Shown here: positions 34,703-44,163 of the stretch, piece after piece
Layout of the letters: each line of letters opens with the position of its first letter
Position numbering within the stretch: position 1 is the first letter of the stretch
Notes under the pieces: generated by a model
What the model was told of the DNA's origin: nothing
The model's database searches: none
What the model saw: the letters and a program-made list of their open reading frames with translations, nothing else
DNA from: SHWB01 sp050246875
GTDB taxonomy: Bacteria > Pseudomonadota > Alphaproteobacteria > UBA6615
NCBI GenBank assembly: GCA_050246875.1
Contig: JBFWVF010000011.1
Coordinates: forward strand, 124,001-188,000
Length of the DNA stretch: 64,000 nt
Direction of reading: 5' to 3'
Program-made: the position numbers and the translations under genes

Positions 34703-35724
34703 GGACCGGCGCCGCAATCCTTGCCACCGCGCTGCTCGTCGCGGCCTTTCAGGACGCGTCGGCGCAGACCCTGCCGCCACCGCCGGGCGGCGGCCTCGGC
34801 CTGCCGCTCGACTGCGATTTCGCCACGCTCTGCTCGATCCAGAACTACGTCGACACCCGGCCGGGCCCGGAGGCGGCCGACTGGCGCTGCGGCCACCATG
34901 CCTACAACGGCGACCGCGGCGCCGACTTCCGCCTGCCCGACGAGGAGACGATGCAGCGCGGCGTCGCCGTGACCGCCGTCGCCGCCGGCACGGTGCGGGC
35001 GGTGCGCGACGGCATGCGCGACATCTCCTTCGAGCACCCCGCCGCCCCGGACATCACCGGCCGCGAGGCCGGCAACGCCGTCGTGCTGACGCACGAGGAC
35101 GGCTGGGAGACGCAGTACTCCCACATGCGTAACGGCAGCGTTGCGGTGAAGGTCGGCGACCGCGTCGCGGCGGGCGAGAAGCTCGGCCTCGTCGGCCTGT
35201 CCGGCCGCACCGAATTTCCCCATGTCGAACTGCAGGTGCGACACAACGGAACGGTCATCGACCCGTTCAGCGGCCGCGCCGCCGAAAGCGGCTGCGAGGG
35301 CGCCGTCCGGCCGCTGTGGACCGCCGCGGCGGCGGCCGCCCTGCCCTATCGCGAGGCGGTGGCGCTGTGCGTCGACTTCGCCATCAACGCGCCGCGCCGC
35401 GAACTGATCGACCGGGCCTGCCCGCGCGCGACGCTGGTCGAGCGCACGGCGCAGGCGCTGGTGCTGTTCGCCTCGATCAGCGGCCCCGCCGCCGGCGACC
35501 GCGGCCGTATCGTCATCACCGGGCCCGATGGCGGCACGGTCGTCGACCACAGCGAGACGATTCCCTCGAACAAGGCCGTCTGGTTCCAGTTCGCCGGCGC
35601 CCGCCAGCCCGGCCGCGACTGGCCAGCGGGCACCTATACCGGGCGCTTCGAGCTGACACGGTCCCGGCCCGACGGCGGCACGGTCACGCTGCTGCAGCAA
35701 ACGCGGCAGGTCGAGATTCGCTGA
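34699..35724 (+). CDS. Exported M23 (LytM-like) protein with altered zinc ligands
   Basis: A 341-residue secreted protein: signal peptide ending near ASAQTL, an M23/LytM domain (about residues 40-190), then a C-terminal beta-rich domain. The fold is recognisable from YNGDRGADFRLP, GNAVVLTHEDGWETQYSHM and GLSGRTEFPHVELQVR. In active members the first motif is HxGxD and the last HxH; here the first histidine is Asp and the last is Glu. Two of three zinc ligands are therefore changed, so this may be a non-enzymatic LytM factor that regulates amidases. It starts with a GTG overlapping the rnd stop (GTGA). Confidence 0.82.
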   Translation: MRTGAAILATALLVAAFQDASAQTLPPPPGGGLGLPLDCDFATLCSIQNYVDTRPGPEAADWRCGHHAYNGDRGADFRLPDEETMQRGVAVTAVAAGTVRAVRDGMRDISFEHPAAPDITGREAGNAVVLTHEDGWETQYSHMRNGSVAVKVGDRVAAGEKLGLVGLSGRTEFPHVELQVRHNGTVIDPFSGRAAESGCEGAVRPLWTAAAAAALPYREAVALCVDFAINAPRRELIDRACPRATLVERTAQALVLFASISGPAAGDRGRIVITGPDGGTVVDHSETIPSNKAVWFQFAGARQPGRDWPAGTYTGRFELTRSRPDGGTVTLLQQTRQVEIR

Positions 35725-35801
35725 CGCCCGACACGGCAAAAGTGCATTGATCGCGGCGACGCGCGCCGGCACGCTCGGTGCTCCGCCACGGAGTTTCCTG
35801 G

Positions 35802-36779
35802 ATGGCCGCGCCAATCCCGCATGACGAGGCCGATCGTCAGGCCGCGCTCGACCGATACGCCGTGCTGGACACGCCGCCGGAGGCAAGTTTCGACCGCATC
35901 ACGCGGCTTGCCAGCATGGCCTTCGGCGCCCCGATCGCGCTCGTCTCGCTGATCGACCGCGACCGCCAGTGGTTCAAGTCGCGCCAGGGACTGGCGGCCG
36001 AGGAGACGCCGCGCGAGCATGCGTTCTGCGCCCACGCCATCCTCGACAGCGAGCCGCTCGTCGTCGAGGACGCAACGGAGGACGTTCGCTTCGCCGACAA
36101 CCCGCTCGTCACCGGCGCGCCCGACATCCGCTTCTACGCCGGCGCGCCGCTGACGGCGCCCGACGGCCACAATCTCGGCACGCTCTGCGTCATCGACCGG
36201 CAGCCGCGCCGCTTCGACGACGGCCAGCGCCGCATGCTCGCCGACCTCGCCGCGATGGTCGTGGACGAGCTGGAATTGCGCCGTCTCGCTTCGGTCGACG
36301 CCCTCACGGGAACCATCCTGCGCGGCCACTTCATGCATCTCGGCACCGCCGAGGTGCGCCGCGCCCACCGCTATGGCCGGCCACTGTCGGTGCTGGTGTT
36401 CGACGTCGACCACTTCAAGCGCGTCAACGACAACCACGGCCATGCCGCCGGCGACGCGGTTCTGCGCGCCATCTCGTCGAGTGCGCGCGACATCCTGCGC
36501 GAGCAGGACGTGCTGGGGCGCACGGGCGGCGAGGAATTCGCCGTGCTGCTGCCGGACACCGACAAGGACGCCGCGCGGCAGGCGGCCGAGCGGCTGCGTC
36601 GCGCCATCGCCGCCGCGCCCGTCGATGTGGTCGCCGCGAGAATCGCCGTCACCGTCAGCGTCGGCGTCACCAGCCTGTCCGGCGCCGAGGACGCGCTCGA
36701 CGCCATGCTGGCGCGCGCGGACGCGGCGCTCTATCGGGCGAAGGCCTCCGGGCGCGACCGCGTCGAGCTGGACGGCTAG
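35802..36779 (+). CDS. Diguanylate cyclase with N-terminal GAF domain
   Basis: A 325-residue soluble protein without membrane segments. A GAF sensory domain covers about residues 15-165 (FDRITRLASMAFG, FCAHAILDSEPLVVEDA, FYAGAPL). A GGDEF domain follows, with FDVDHFKRVNDNHGHAAGD and an active-site GGEEF. The inhibitory I-site RxxD is present (REQD, five residues before GGEEF), so product feedback is expected. It makes cyclic di-GMP from two GTP. The ATG at 35802 has a GGAG eight bases before it; a GTG at 35778 is less likely. The stop shares a CTAG with the convergent ppx. Confidence 0.92.
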   Translation: MAAPIPHDEADRQAALDRYAVLDTPPEASFDRITRLASMAFGAPIALVSLIDRDRQWFKSRQGLAAEETPREHAFCAHAILDSEPLVVEDATEDVRFADNPLVTGAPDIRFYAGAPLTAPDGHNLGTLCVIDRQPRRFDDGQRRMLADLAAMVVDELELRRLASVDALTGTILRGHFMHLGTAEVRRAHRYGRPLSVLVFDVDHFKRVNDNHGHAAGDAVLRAISSSARDILREQDVLGRTGGEEFAVLLPDTDKDAARQAAERLRRAIAAAPVDVVAARIAVTVSVGVTSLSGAEDALDAMLARADAALYRAKASGRDRVELDG

Positions 36780-38284
36780 CCGACGACGACGGCGCCGGCG
36801 AGGCCGAGGTGCCGCGCCAGCGCCTCGAAACGGCCGCGCGTGACCTCGCCGTCGAGCACCGCCACGTCCTTCGTCAGTTCGAGGCGCAGTGCGCTGCCGG
36901 CGACGCGCAGGCGCGTGCCGGCGAGCAGGTCGGGCATGCCGGCCGCCAGCGTCTCGGCGAGACGCAGGGCGAGCCCGATGGTCGTCAGGCGCCGCAGGTC
37001 GTTTTCGTCGGCGAAGGGCTGCCCCATGGCCAGCACCGGCGCCCCGGCCGGCCCGCCGTAGCGGCCGTAGAGCGCCAGCGCGAGACGTGCCCGGTCGGCA
37101 TGGTCGATGGCCGTGAAGGGCAGCCGCAGGATGCGCAGATAGACCTGCTCGGCGCGATAGTCGGGATGCTCGTGCCAGCCGATGTCGGCCAGCAGGCAGG
37201 CGGCGTGGCGTACGCGCGCCTGGGCGGCCGTCTCGTCCGCGAACAGCGCTGCCGTCCAGTCGAACAGCACGTCGCCGCGGTTGCCGAAGCGGCTTTCGCG
37301 CTCGGCCAGCGCCGTGCAGGCGAGCACCAGCGGATCGGCCACCCGCTCGTCGGGATCGAGCCGTTCGAACAGCGAACCCTCGCGCAGGCCGAGCGCCGAA
37401 AACGTGACATGAGCCGGCCGCAGCCGCTTGACGACACGGCGCAACACCAGCGCCGCCACCGGCAGGGTGGCGAGGCGCGCCGCCGGCACCTCGCCCATCG
37501 CCGCCAGCGTGCCCTTGCCGAGGCGCGAGACGAGCTTGGCGAAGTCGGCGGCGACACGGCCGCTGACCGAATACTGGTGGATGACGCGCAGCGGATAGGC
37601 GGTCTGCGCCATGTGGATGCGGGCGAAGGCGCGCCAAGCCCCGCCGACCGGATAGAAGCCGGCGCCGTGCCAGGCGTCCAGCCAGCGGACGGCGGCGAGG
37701 GCGGCGTCGGTGGCTTCCTGCATCTGGCGGCGTGTCGCGCCCTCGGCGGCGAGCAGGCGCAACGGGCCGAGCGGCAGGGTCGTGTGGTCGAGTGCCACGC
37801 CGCCGTCGACCGCCGCCAGTTCCAGCGAGCCGCCGCCGAGGTCGCCGACGATGCCGCGCGCCTCGGGAATGCCCATGATGACGCCGTGCGCCGACAGCCG
37901 CGCTTCCTCGCCGCCGTCGAGCTGGCGCACCGCCACGCCGCAGATGCGCCCGACCTCGGCGAGGAAGGCCGGTCCGTCGACCGCCTCGCGCGTCGCCGCC
38001 GTCGCCAGCACGTCGAGACCGGCCACGCCCATCGCCCGCGTGATGCGCGCGAAGCGCGGCAGGCTGGCGAGCGCGCGGGCGACGCCTTCGGGGTTCAGCC
38101 GGCCGGTGCGCGCCACGTCGCGGCCGATGCCGCAGATCACGCGCTCGTTGAACAGCGGCCACGGCGCGCGGCCGAGATGGTCGTAGACGACAAGGCGGAT
38201 CGAGTTGGAACCGACGTCGATGACGGCCGCGCGCACATTGTCGGCGCGCGTGCCGAAGGCCTGCTCGAACGCACCCACCGCCAT
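36776..38284 (-). CDS. ppx: Exopolyphosphatase / pppGpp phosphohydrolase family (Ppx/GppA)
   Basis: A 502-residue protein of the ASKHA fold. N-terminal marks are AVIDVGSNSIRLVVYD, ATAATREAVDG, LDGGEEARLSAHG, and GDLGGGSLELAAVDG with PLGPLRLL. A helical, HD-like C-terminal half follows (ACLLADIGWHEHPDYRAEQ). It hydrolyses polyphosphate and possibly pppGpp. It lies 25 bases downstream of ppk in the same direction, the usual pairing of synthesis and breakdown enzymes. The ATG at 38284 is used. Confidence 0.93.
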   Translation of the reverse strand: MAVGAFEQAFGTRADNVRAAVIDVGSNSIRLVVYDHLGRAPWPLFNERVICGIGRDVARTGRLNPEGVARALASLPRFARITRAMGVAGLDVLATAATREAVDGPAFLAEVGRICGVAVRQLDGGEEARLSAHGVIMGIPEARGIVGDLGGGSLELAAVDGGVALDHTTLPLGPLRLLAAEGATRRQMQEATDAALAAVRWLDAWHGAGFYPVGGAWRAFARIHMAQTAYPLRVIHQYSVSGRVAADFAKLVSRLGKGTLAAMGEVPAARLATLPVAALVLRRVVKRLRPAHVTFSALGLREGSLFERLDPDERVADPLVLACTALAERESRFGNRGDVLFDWTAALFADETAAQARVRHAACLLADIGWHEHPDYRAEQVYLRILRLPFTAIDHADRARLALALYGRYGGPAGAPVLAMGQPFADENDLRRLTTIGLALRLAETLAAGMPDLLAGTRLRVAGSALRLELTKDVAVLDGEVTRGRFEALARHLGLAGAVVVG

Positions 38285-38309
38285 GCCGTCACAGACTCCG
38301 GAACAGGGC

Positions 38310-40478
38310 TCAACCCTCGACCAGCGGGCGCGGCGCGTCGCCACGCCGGTGCAGGGCCGAACCGCGGCCCGACAGGCTCGGATTGGTCATGAAATAGTGA
38401 TGCGCGCTGAACGGCTCGTCGTCGCCGCTGCAATCGACGCGCGTGTAGTCGCCGTCGGGCCCGAGCGTCCAGCTGCTCGTCTCGTCCTTCAGGTTGGCGA
38501 CCATGATCTGGTCGAGCACCTGCTCGCGGACCGTCGGGTTCTCGATCGGCACGAGTATCTCGACCCGCCGGTCGAGATTGCGCGGCATCCAGTCGGCCGA
38601 CGAAATGTAGAGACGGGCGTGCGGCGAGGGCAGTTCGTGCCCGGCGCCGAAGGCGACGATGCGGCCATGTTCGAGGAAACGGCCGACGATGCTTTTGACC
38701 CGGATGTTGTCCGACAGGCCGGGAATGCCGGGCCGCAGGCAGCAGGTGCCGCGCACGATGAGGTCGATCGAGACGCCGTTGGCCGAGGCGCGGTACAGCG
38801 CGTCGATGATGGCGCCGTCGACGAGGTTGTTGAGCTTGACCCAGATCTGCGCCGGCCGGCCGGCGCGCGCGTGGGCGATCTCGTCCTCGATGAGGGCGAG
38901 CAGGGTGGCGCGCAGCGAGACCGGCGCCGAGGCGATCTTCTCCAGCGAGTCGGGGCGCGCGTAGCCGGTCATGTAGTTGAACACCCGCGAGGCGTCCTGG
39001 CACAGCACGGGATCGCAGGTGAAGAACGACAGGTCGCTGTAAACGCGCGCCGTCACGGGATGGTAGTTGCCGGTGCCGAAATGCGCGTAGGAGCGCAGGC
39101 TGCGCCCCTCGCGGCGCACCACCAGGCTGATCTTGGCGTGCGTCTTCAAGTCGATGAAGCCGTAGACGACCTGCACGCCGGCGCGCTCCAGCTCGCGCGC
39201 CCAGCGGATGTTCGCCTCCTCGTCGAAGCGCGCCTTGAGTTCGACCAGCGCGGTCACCGACTTGCCGGACTCCGCCGCCTCGATCAGCGCGCGCACGATC
39301 GGCGAGTCCTCCGAGGTGCGGTAGAGGGTCTGCTTGATCGCCACGACCTGCGGGTCGCGCGCCGCCTGGCGGACGAACTGCACCACCACGTCGAAGGATT
39401 CGAACGGGTGGTGGACGACGATGTCCTTGGTGCGGATGGCGGCGAAGCAGTCGCCGCCGAAGTCGCGGATGCGCTCGGGAAAGCGCGGCTCGAAGGGCTT
39501 GAACAGCAGGTCGGTGCGCTCGGGCACGATGAGCTGCTTGGTGTCGACCATGCCGAGGATGCCGTCGAGTACGAACACGTCCTCGTCGTCGACGCCGATC
39601 TGGTCGAGCACGAAGCTGCGCAGCCGGTCGGGCATCGCCGCGTCGATCGTCAGGCGGATGACGTTGCCGCGGCGGCGGCGCTTGAGCGCCGTCTCGAACA
39701 CCCGCACGAGATCCTCGGCTTCCTCGAGGATGTCGATCTCGCTGTCGCGGATGATGCGGAAATTGCCGAAGCCGCGCAGCCGGAAGCCTGGAAACAGGCG
39801 GTCGAGGAAGACGCGCACGACGCGCTCCAGCGCGATGAAGCGAACGGCGTCGCCGGGCAGGCGGATGAAGCGGTCGATCTGGCCCGGCAGCGGCAGCAGG
39901 CCGACCAGCTCGCGGCTGTCGGCCGGCCGCACCAGTTCCAGCGCCATGGCGAGGCCGAAATTCGGGATGAAGGGGAACGGATGCGCCGGGTCGACGGCCA
40001 GCGGCGTCAGCACCGGGAAGATCTCGGCCATGAAGTGGTCTTCGAGCCAGTCGCGCTCGGCGGCGGTCAGTTCCTCCGGCTCGATGTCGGCGATGCCGGC
40101 CTCGCGCATGGCGCGGCGCAGGGTCAGCCAGACGCGCTGCTGGTCGTTCATCAGCGAGCCGGCGCGGCGGTTGATCTCGGTGAGCTGCTGGGCCGGCGTG
40201 CGGCCGTCGATCGACGGCGTCGACACGCCGGCGGCGACCTGCGCCTTCAGGCCGGCCACGCGCACCATGTAGAACTCGTCGAGGTTGGAGGCCGAGATCG
40301 ACAGGAAGCGCACGCGCTCCTGCAGGGGATGCCGCGTGTTCTCCGCTTCCTCGATGACGCGCTCGTTGAACGCCAGCCACGACAGCTCGCGGTTGAGGAA
40401 GCGCTCGGGCGAGTGCGCGATCGCCACCGTCGGCTCGAGCGGCGGCAGCGGCGGGACGATCTCGTAGGCGGTGCTCAT
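38310..40478 (-). CDS. ppk: Polyphosphate kinase 1
   Basis: A 722-residue enzyme that polymerises the gamma phosphate of ATP into polyphosphate. The N-terminal domain starts ERFLNRELSWLAFNERVIEE; the catalytic domains have ALIEAAESGKSVTALVELKA, the phospho-histidine segment RSYAHFGTGNYHP, and FGAGHELPSPHARLYISSADW with RRVEILVPI near the end. The ATG at 40478 (MSTAYEIV) gives normal length; an ATG 15 codons upstream is possible. A candidate Pho box lies upstream at 40575-40592, and ppx follows directly. Confidence 0.96.
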   Translation of the reverse strand: MSTAYEIVPPLPPLEPTVAIAHSPERFLNRELSWLAFNERVIEEAENTRHPLQERVRFLSISASNLDEFYMVRVAGLKAQVAAGVSTPSIDGRTPAQQLTEINRRAGSLMNDQQRVWLTLRRAMREAGIADIEPEELTAAERDWLEDHFMAEIFPVLTPLAVDPAHPFPFIPNFGLAMALELVRPADSRELVGLLPLPGQIDRFIRLPGDAVRFIALERVVRVFLDRLFPGFRLRGFGNFRIIRDSEIDILEEAEDLVRVFETALKRRRRGNVIRLTIDAAMPDRLRSFVLDQIGVDDEDVFVLDGILGMVDTKQLIVPERTDLLFKPFEPRFPERIRDFGGDCFAAIRTKDIVVHHPFESFDVVVQFVRQAARDPQVVAIKQTLYRTSEDSPIVRALIEAAESGKSVTALVELKARFDEEANIRWARELERAGVQVVYGFIDLKTHAKISLVVRREGRSLRSYAHFGTGNYHPVTARVYSDLSFFTCDPVLCQDASRVFNYMTGYARPDSLEKIASAPVSLRATLLALIEDEIAHARAGRPAQIWVKLNNLVDGAIIDALYRASANGVSIDLIVRGTCCLRPGIPGLSDNIRVKSIVGRFLEHGRIVAFGAGHELPSPHARLYISSADWMPRNLDRRVEILVPIENPTVREQVLDQIMVANLKDETSSWTLGPDGDYTRVDCSGDDEPFSAHHYFMTNPSLSGRGSALHRRGDAPRPLVEG

Positions 40479-40574
40479 GGCGGCGCGGGCCTCCCCGGCC
40501 GGCGTTCGGTCCCGGTTTGCCACGTCCCGACGCCGGCCGCAACCGGACGTGAGGCGCCACCCTGCCCGCGATTC

Positions 40575-40592
40575 GTGGCGGTCACGTGACAG
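40575..40592 (-). promoter_or_regulatory. Candidate PHO box upstream of ppk
   Basis: On the minus strand CTGTCAC (40586-40592) is followed after four bases by CCGCCAC (40575-40581). The first half matches the PhoB half-site CTGTCAT in 6 of 7 positions, the second in 4 of 7, at the right spacing. It overlaps a perfect palindrome GTCACGTGAC (40581-40590). ppk is a known Pho-regulon member in many bacteria, so the position makes sense, but the match is partial. Confidence 0.3.
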
Positions 40593-40598
40593 ACGAGC

Positions 40599-41315
40599 CT
40601 AGAGACCCGGGATTTCGGGCTCCAGCAGCACCTCGCGGACCAGCGCGGGGGTCACGGCGCGGCCGCCGGCGAGCGCCGCGCGGTCGAGGGCATCGACCGC
40701 GGCGGCGGCGGCGGCGAAGCTGCGCTCGATGCGGGCGACCAGCATGGCCACCACCTCCTCGGCGACGCGCAACTGGCGGTCGGCGAACAGCTTGACCAGC
40801 ACGGCGGCGAGGGTGGCGTCGTCGGGACGGTCGATGCCGACGGCCGGCAGGGCGACCAGCCGCGAGCGCAGGTCGGCCAACGCGACCGGCCAGCGCGCCG
40901 GCGGCGTCTCGCCGGTGACGAGGAGATGGCCGCCGCCCGCCGCGAGGTGGTTGTAGAGGTGCAGCACGGCCTCCGCGAGCGGTCCCGCCGCCGGCCCGGA
41001 CCCGGCCAGCGCCGCGTCGAGCCCGTCGAGCAGGATGGCGCCGTCGGCGCGGGCGATATCCGCCGGAAGCTGCCCGGCGAGCGCCGCCGGATCGGTACAG
41101 GCCGCCGCGGCACGGGCGCGCCACACGGCGGCGAGGTGGCTCTTGCCGCTGGCCGGCGCGCCCCACAGGGCAAGGCCGGGCGCCGGCCAGTCCGGCCAGC
41201 GGTCGATCCAGGCGACGGCGGCGGCGTTGCAGGGCGCGACGAGAAAGTCCTCGCGTCCGAAGGCGGGGCGATGGGCGAGGTCGAGCGCAAGCTGGCGTCC
41301 GGGCCGGCCGCTCAT
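40599..41315 (-). CDS. hdaA: DnaA regulatory inactivator HdaA
   Basis: A 238-residue AAA+ protein related to DnaA but without its DNA-binding domain. Near the N-terminus is a beta-clamp binding motif QLALDL, followed by the Walker A sequence GAPASGKSHL, the Walker B region AILLDGLDAAL, and an arginine-finger region around ARIERSFAAA. HdaA with the sliding clamp stimulates ATP hydrolysis by DnaA to prevent re-initiation. The ATG at 41315 overlaps the stop of the upstream membrane-protein gene by four bases. Confidence 0.9.
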   Translation of the reverse strand: MSGRPGRQLALDLAHRPAFGREDFLVAPCNAAAVAWIDRWPDWPAPGLALWGAPASGKSHLAAVWRARAAAACTDPAALAGQLPADIARADGAILLDGLDAALAGSGPAAGPLAEAVLHLYNHLAAGGGHLLVTGETPPARWPVALADLRSRLVALPAVGIDRPDDATLAAVLVKLFADRQLRVAEEVVAMLVARIERSFAAAAAAVDALDRAALAGGRAVTPALVREVLLEPEIPGL

Positions 41316-42400
41316 GCCCCTTCTCCGCCGGCCTCCCCGTCGGGCGGGCGGCCGGTGTAGAGCGAGGAGGCGCGGTAGCGCTCGATGGCGAACTCGACCA
41401 GCACGGCGATCGTCGCCGCGGCCGGCACCGCCAGCAGCATGCCGACAAGACCGAGCAGCGCGCCGCCGGCGAGCAGCGCGAAGATGACCCACACCGGATG
41501 CAGGCCGACGCGCTCGCCGACCAGCTTCGGGGTCAGGAAGTTGCCCTCGGCGATCTGGCCGACGACGATGATGGCGGCGACGATGGCCACCGGCACCAGC
41601 CCGTCGAACTGCACCAGCGCCAGCCCGACCGAGACGATGAGGCCGCCGATCGAGCCGACGAACGGGATGATCGACAGCAGCCCGGCGGCGAGGCCAACGA
41701 TCAGGCCGAACTCCAGCCCGGCGACGGTGAGGCCGACGGCGTACCACACGGCGAGCACCGCCGAGACCATGAGCTGGCCGCGCACGAAGCCGGCGAGGCG
41801 GGCGTCGATCTCGCGCAGCAGCCGGCGGATGGTCGCCGCGTGCTCGCGCGGCAGCAGGTCGTCGAATGCCGCCGCGGTGCGGTCCCAGTCGCGCAGCAGG
41901 TAGAACGCGACGACCGGGGTGATGAGCAGCAGCGACAGCAGGTTGAGCAGCGCCACGCCGCCGCGGAAGAGCTGGCCGGCGAGATCGCCGAGCCAGCCCG
42001 CGCCGCCGCCGACGGCCTGGCCAGCGGCATCGCGCACGCGCTCGACGGAGGCCGGGTCGACATGGGCGCCGAGGCGGTGCACCGTCGCCTCGATATAGCC
42101 GCGCACGGCCGAGACGTATTCGGGCATGCGATCGATCAGCGTCACGACCTGTGCCTGCAGCAACGGCTCCAGCACCGCCACCAGCCCGGCCAGCCCGAGG
42201 ATGAGGACGCCGAGGATCAGAACCGTCGCCAGGGTACGGCCGACGCCGCGCCGTTCCAGCCGGTCGGCGAGCGGGTCGAGCAGGTAGGCCAGCGCCAGCG
42301 CCACGACGAAGGGCAGCAGGATGGCCGAGAACGCCCATAGCAGCAGGATGGCGAGCGCGAGGACGCCGAGCCAGGCGAGGGTCTGGCGACCGGCGCTCAT
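41312..42400 (-). CDS. AI-2E family transporter / PerM-like permease
   Basis: A 362-residue integral membrane protein with about seven to eight helices and a soluble middle segment (LIDRMPEYVSAVRGYIEATV). Family marks are ILLPFVVALALAYLLDPLAD near the start and IVVGQIAEGNFLTPKLVGE with the LHPVWVIFALLAGGALLG stretch near the end. The family includes AI-2 exporters and sodium/proton antiporters, so the substrate is open. Its ATG at 42400 overlaps the stop of the CDP-alcohol transferase, and its stop overlaps hdaA. Confidence 0.9.
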   Translation of the reverse strand: MSAGRQTLAWLGVLALAILLLWAFSAILLPFVVALALAYLLDPLADRLERRGVGRTLATVLILGVLILGLAGLVAVLEPLLQAQVVTLIDRMPEYVSAVRGYIEATVHRLGAHVDPASVERVRDAAGQAVGGGAGWLGDLAGQLFRGGVALLNLLSLLLITPVVAFYLLRDWDRTAAAFDDLLPREHAATIRRLLREIDARLAGFVRGQLMVSAVLAVWYAVGLTVAGLEFGLIVGLAAGLLSIIPFVGSIGGLIVSVGLALVQFDGLVPVAIVAAIIVVGQIAEGNFLTPKLVGERVGLHPVWVIFALLAGGALLGLVGMLLAVPAAATIAVLVEFAIERYRASSLYTGRPPDGEAGGEGA

Positions 42401-42990
42401 GCCGGCCCCGCCGGCGGCTGGCCGAGGCCGGCGCCGTCGTCGTCCGCGGGTGCCATCATCAGCCCCACCCAGTCGACGAGATAGCCGACGAACGAGGTCG
42501 CGGTCGTCGCCGCCACCACCCAGACCAGCACGTCCAGCGCCGGCCCGAGGCCGATGGCCAGGCCGTGCTCGGCCAGCAGCGCGGCGGCCAGCACGATCTG
42601 CATCGTCGTATTGGCCTTCGACAGCAGCGACGGCGGCAGCGGCAGGCGATTGGCGAACAGCCGCTGCACGACGGCGCCGCCGAGGATCATCACGTCGCGG
42701 AAGGCGATGAGGATGACCAGCCACGCCGCCACCAGCCCCTCGATGCCCATGACGACGTAGACCGAGACGAGCAGCGCCTTGTCCGCCAGCGGATCGAGCA
42801 CGGCGCCGAGCTGCGTGACCTTGCCGTAACGCTTGGCGATGAAGCCGTCGACGGCGTCGGAGACGCCGGCCGCGACGAAGACCCAGAAGGCGGTGGCGTA
42901 GCGGCCGTCGAGCAGCAGCCAGACGCACACCGGCACCGTCAGCAGGCGGGCGAGCGATATGGCGTTGGGCAGGCTGAGCGCCATGGCCAT
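42397..42990 (-). CDS. CDP-alcohol phosphatidyltransferase family protein
   Basis: A 197-residue membrane enzyme that transfers a phosphatidyl group from CDP-diacylglycerol to an alcohol. The signature spans SDAVDGFIAKRYG and GAVLDPLADK, with all the acidic metal ligands; the usual AR is AK here. Five to six membrane helices are visible. It resembles PgsA (phosphatidylglycerophosphate synthase) or cardiolipin synthase, but the acceptor is not certain. The ATG at 42990 is three bases from the upstream gene's stop. Confidence 0.88.
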   Translation of the reverse strand: MAMALSLPNAISLARLLTVPVCVWLLLDGRYATAFWVFVAAGVSDAVDGFIAKRYGKVTQLGAVLDPLADKALLVSVYVVMGIEGLVAAWLVILIAFRDVMILGGAVVQRLFANRLPLPPSLLSKANTTMQIVLAAALLAEHGLAIGLGPALDVLVWVVAATTATSFVGYLVDWVGLMMAPADDDGAGLGQPPAGPA

Positions 42991-42993
42991 GCG

Positions 42994-44163
42994 TCAGCGC
43001 GCAGCGGGGCGCAGGAGGCGGACCGGCAGGCCGGCGCCAGCCGTGACGAGGGCGTCGGGCGGCAGCGCCAGCGCCGTGCCGTCGCGCACCTCCTCGCCCA
43101 GCGCCAGACCCTGCCGGCCGAGGCCATCGGCGAGGTCGCCGGCATCGCCGACCCAGGCGACCTCGATCTCGGCATGGCGCGGCGTCAGCGCCCGCAGGTC
43201 GCGCTTGACGACGGGGGCCACCCGGGCCAGCCGCTCGCGCAGCTTCACCCAATCGGCGAGGCCGCCGAGCGAGGCCACCAGCACCATGCGCTGCTCGACC
43301 GCGCCGTGGCGCAGATGGCCGTCGAACCACGCCTTCTCCAGCGCCTCGGCGGTGCCGGCGACGGCGCGCGCCATCAGCCCGGCCTCGTCGTCGAGACCCT
43401 CGCCGCGGAAATTCAGCAGCAGCGGCGGGCGTGACGGCGCCTCGGGCTCGCTGACGGCGACGTCGAGCACCGGCACGGCGTCGTCGCCGGCCCGCAGCGT
43501 CGCCACGGCGACATAGGCACCGGCCGCCGCGTAGCGGTCGGCGATGGCCGCCAGCCCGGCACGGTCGCCGGCCGCGGCCTGCTCGGCCGTCAGGTCGGCG
43601 AGGTCGCCGAGGTCACCGAGCGGCGCCGCCAGCAGCAATGCCCCCTGCCCGGCGGCGCGATCAGACCAGGCGCGCCGCCACGGGTTCGGCTCGTCCCACA
43701 GAACGACGGCGCCGGCGCGCTGCAGCACCGGGATGACCAGCATCGTCTCCTGCGGCACGTCGGCGTAGGGCAGGCCGGCGCGGTCGAGCAGCGTGCGGAC
43801 CTCGGCCGGACGGAAGCGCACGGTGACGCGGGCAAGGTAGCGGACGGTCGAGGCGCGTTCGTCGGCAATCTCGATGTCGCGCACGTAGAACGGCACCTCG
43901 CGCGCGGCGACCTGCGGCACATGCGTGCGCTCGGCCGGCGGCACGAGTCGCTGCAGCAGGCGGGCCAGCGCCGTGCGCTCGGCCTCGCGCAGCGCCTGCT
44001 CGCGGGCGGCGACGGCGCTCTGCGCCGTCACGTCGACGGCGACTCCGCGCACCGTGAAGGCCTCGTCGTCGCGGCCGGCGGCCTGCGCCCAGGCCGGCGA
44101 CGCGGCAGCGGCGAGCAAAGCCGCGGCCAGCACGCCCCGCCGCAAGATCGCCCCGAGCCGCAT
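42994..44163 (-). CDS. DUF2066 domain-containing exported protein
   Basis: A 389-residue protein with a signal peptide ending about SPAWAQA. It has the DUF2066 pattern early on (FTVRGVAVDVTAQSAVAARE and REAERTALARLLQRLV) and a long beta/alpha remainder. Its function is unknown. In alphaproteobacteria it is regularly found divergent from purM and ahead of the CDP-alcohol transferase, perM and hdaA, exactly as here. The ATG at 44163 lies in an AT-richer patch that may hold both divergent promoters. Confidence 0.85.
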   Translation of the reverse strand: MRLGAILRRGVLAAALLAAAASPAWAQAAGRDDEAFTVRGVAVDVTAQSAVAAREQALREAERTALARLLQRLVPPAERTHVPQVAAREVPFYVRDIEIADERASTVRYLARVTVRFRPAEVRTLLDRAGLPYADVPQETMLVIPVLQRAGAVVLWDEPNPWRRAWSDRAAGQGALLLAAPLGDLGDLADLTAEQAAAGDRAGLAAIADRYAAAGAYVAVATLRAGDDAVPVLDVAVSEPEAPSRPPLLLNFRGEGLDDEAGLMARAVAGTAEALEKAWFDGHLRHGAVEQRMVLVASLGGLADWVKLRERLARVAPVVKRDLRALTPRHAEIEVAWVGDAGDLADGLGRQGLALGEEVRDGTALALPPDALVTAGAGLPVRLLRPAAR

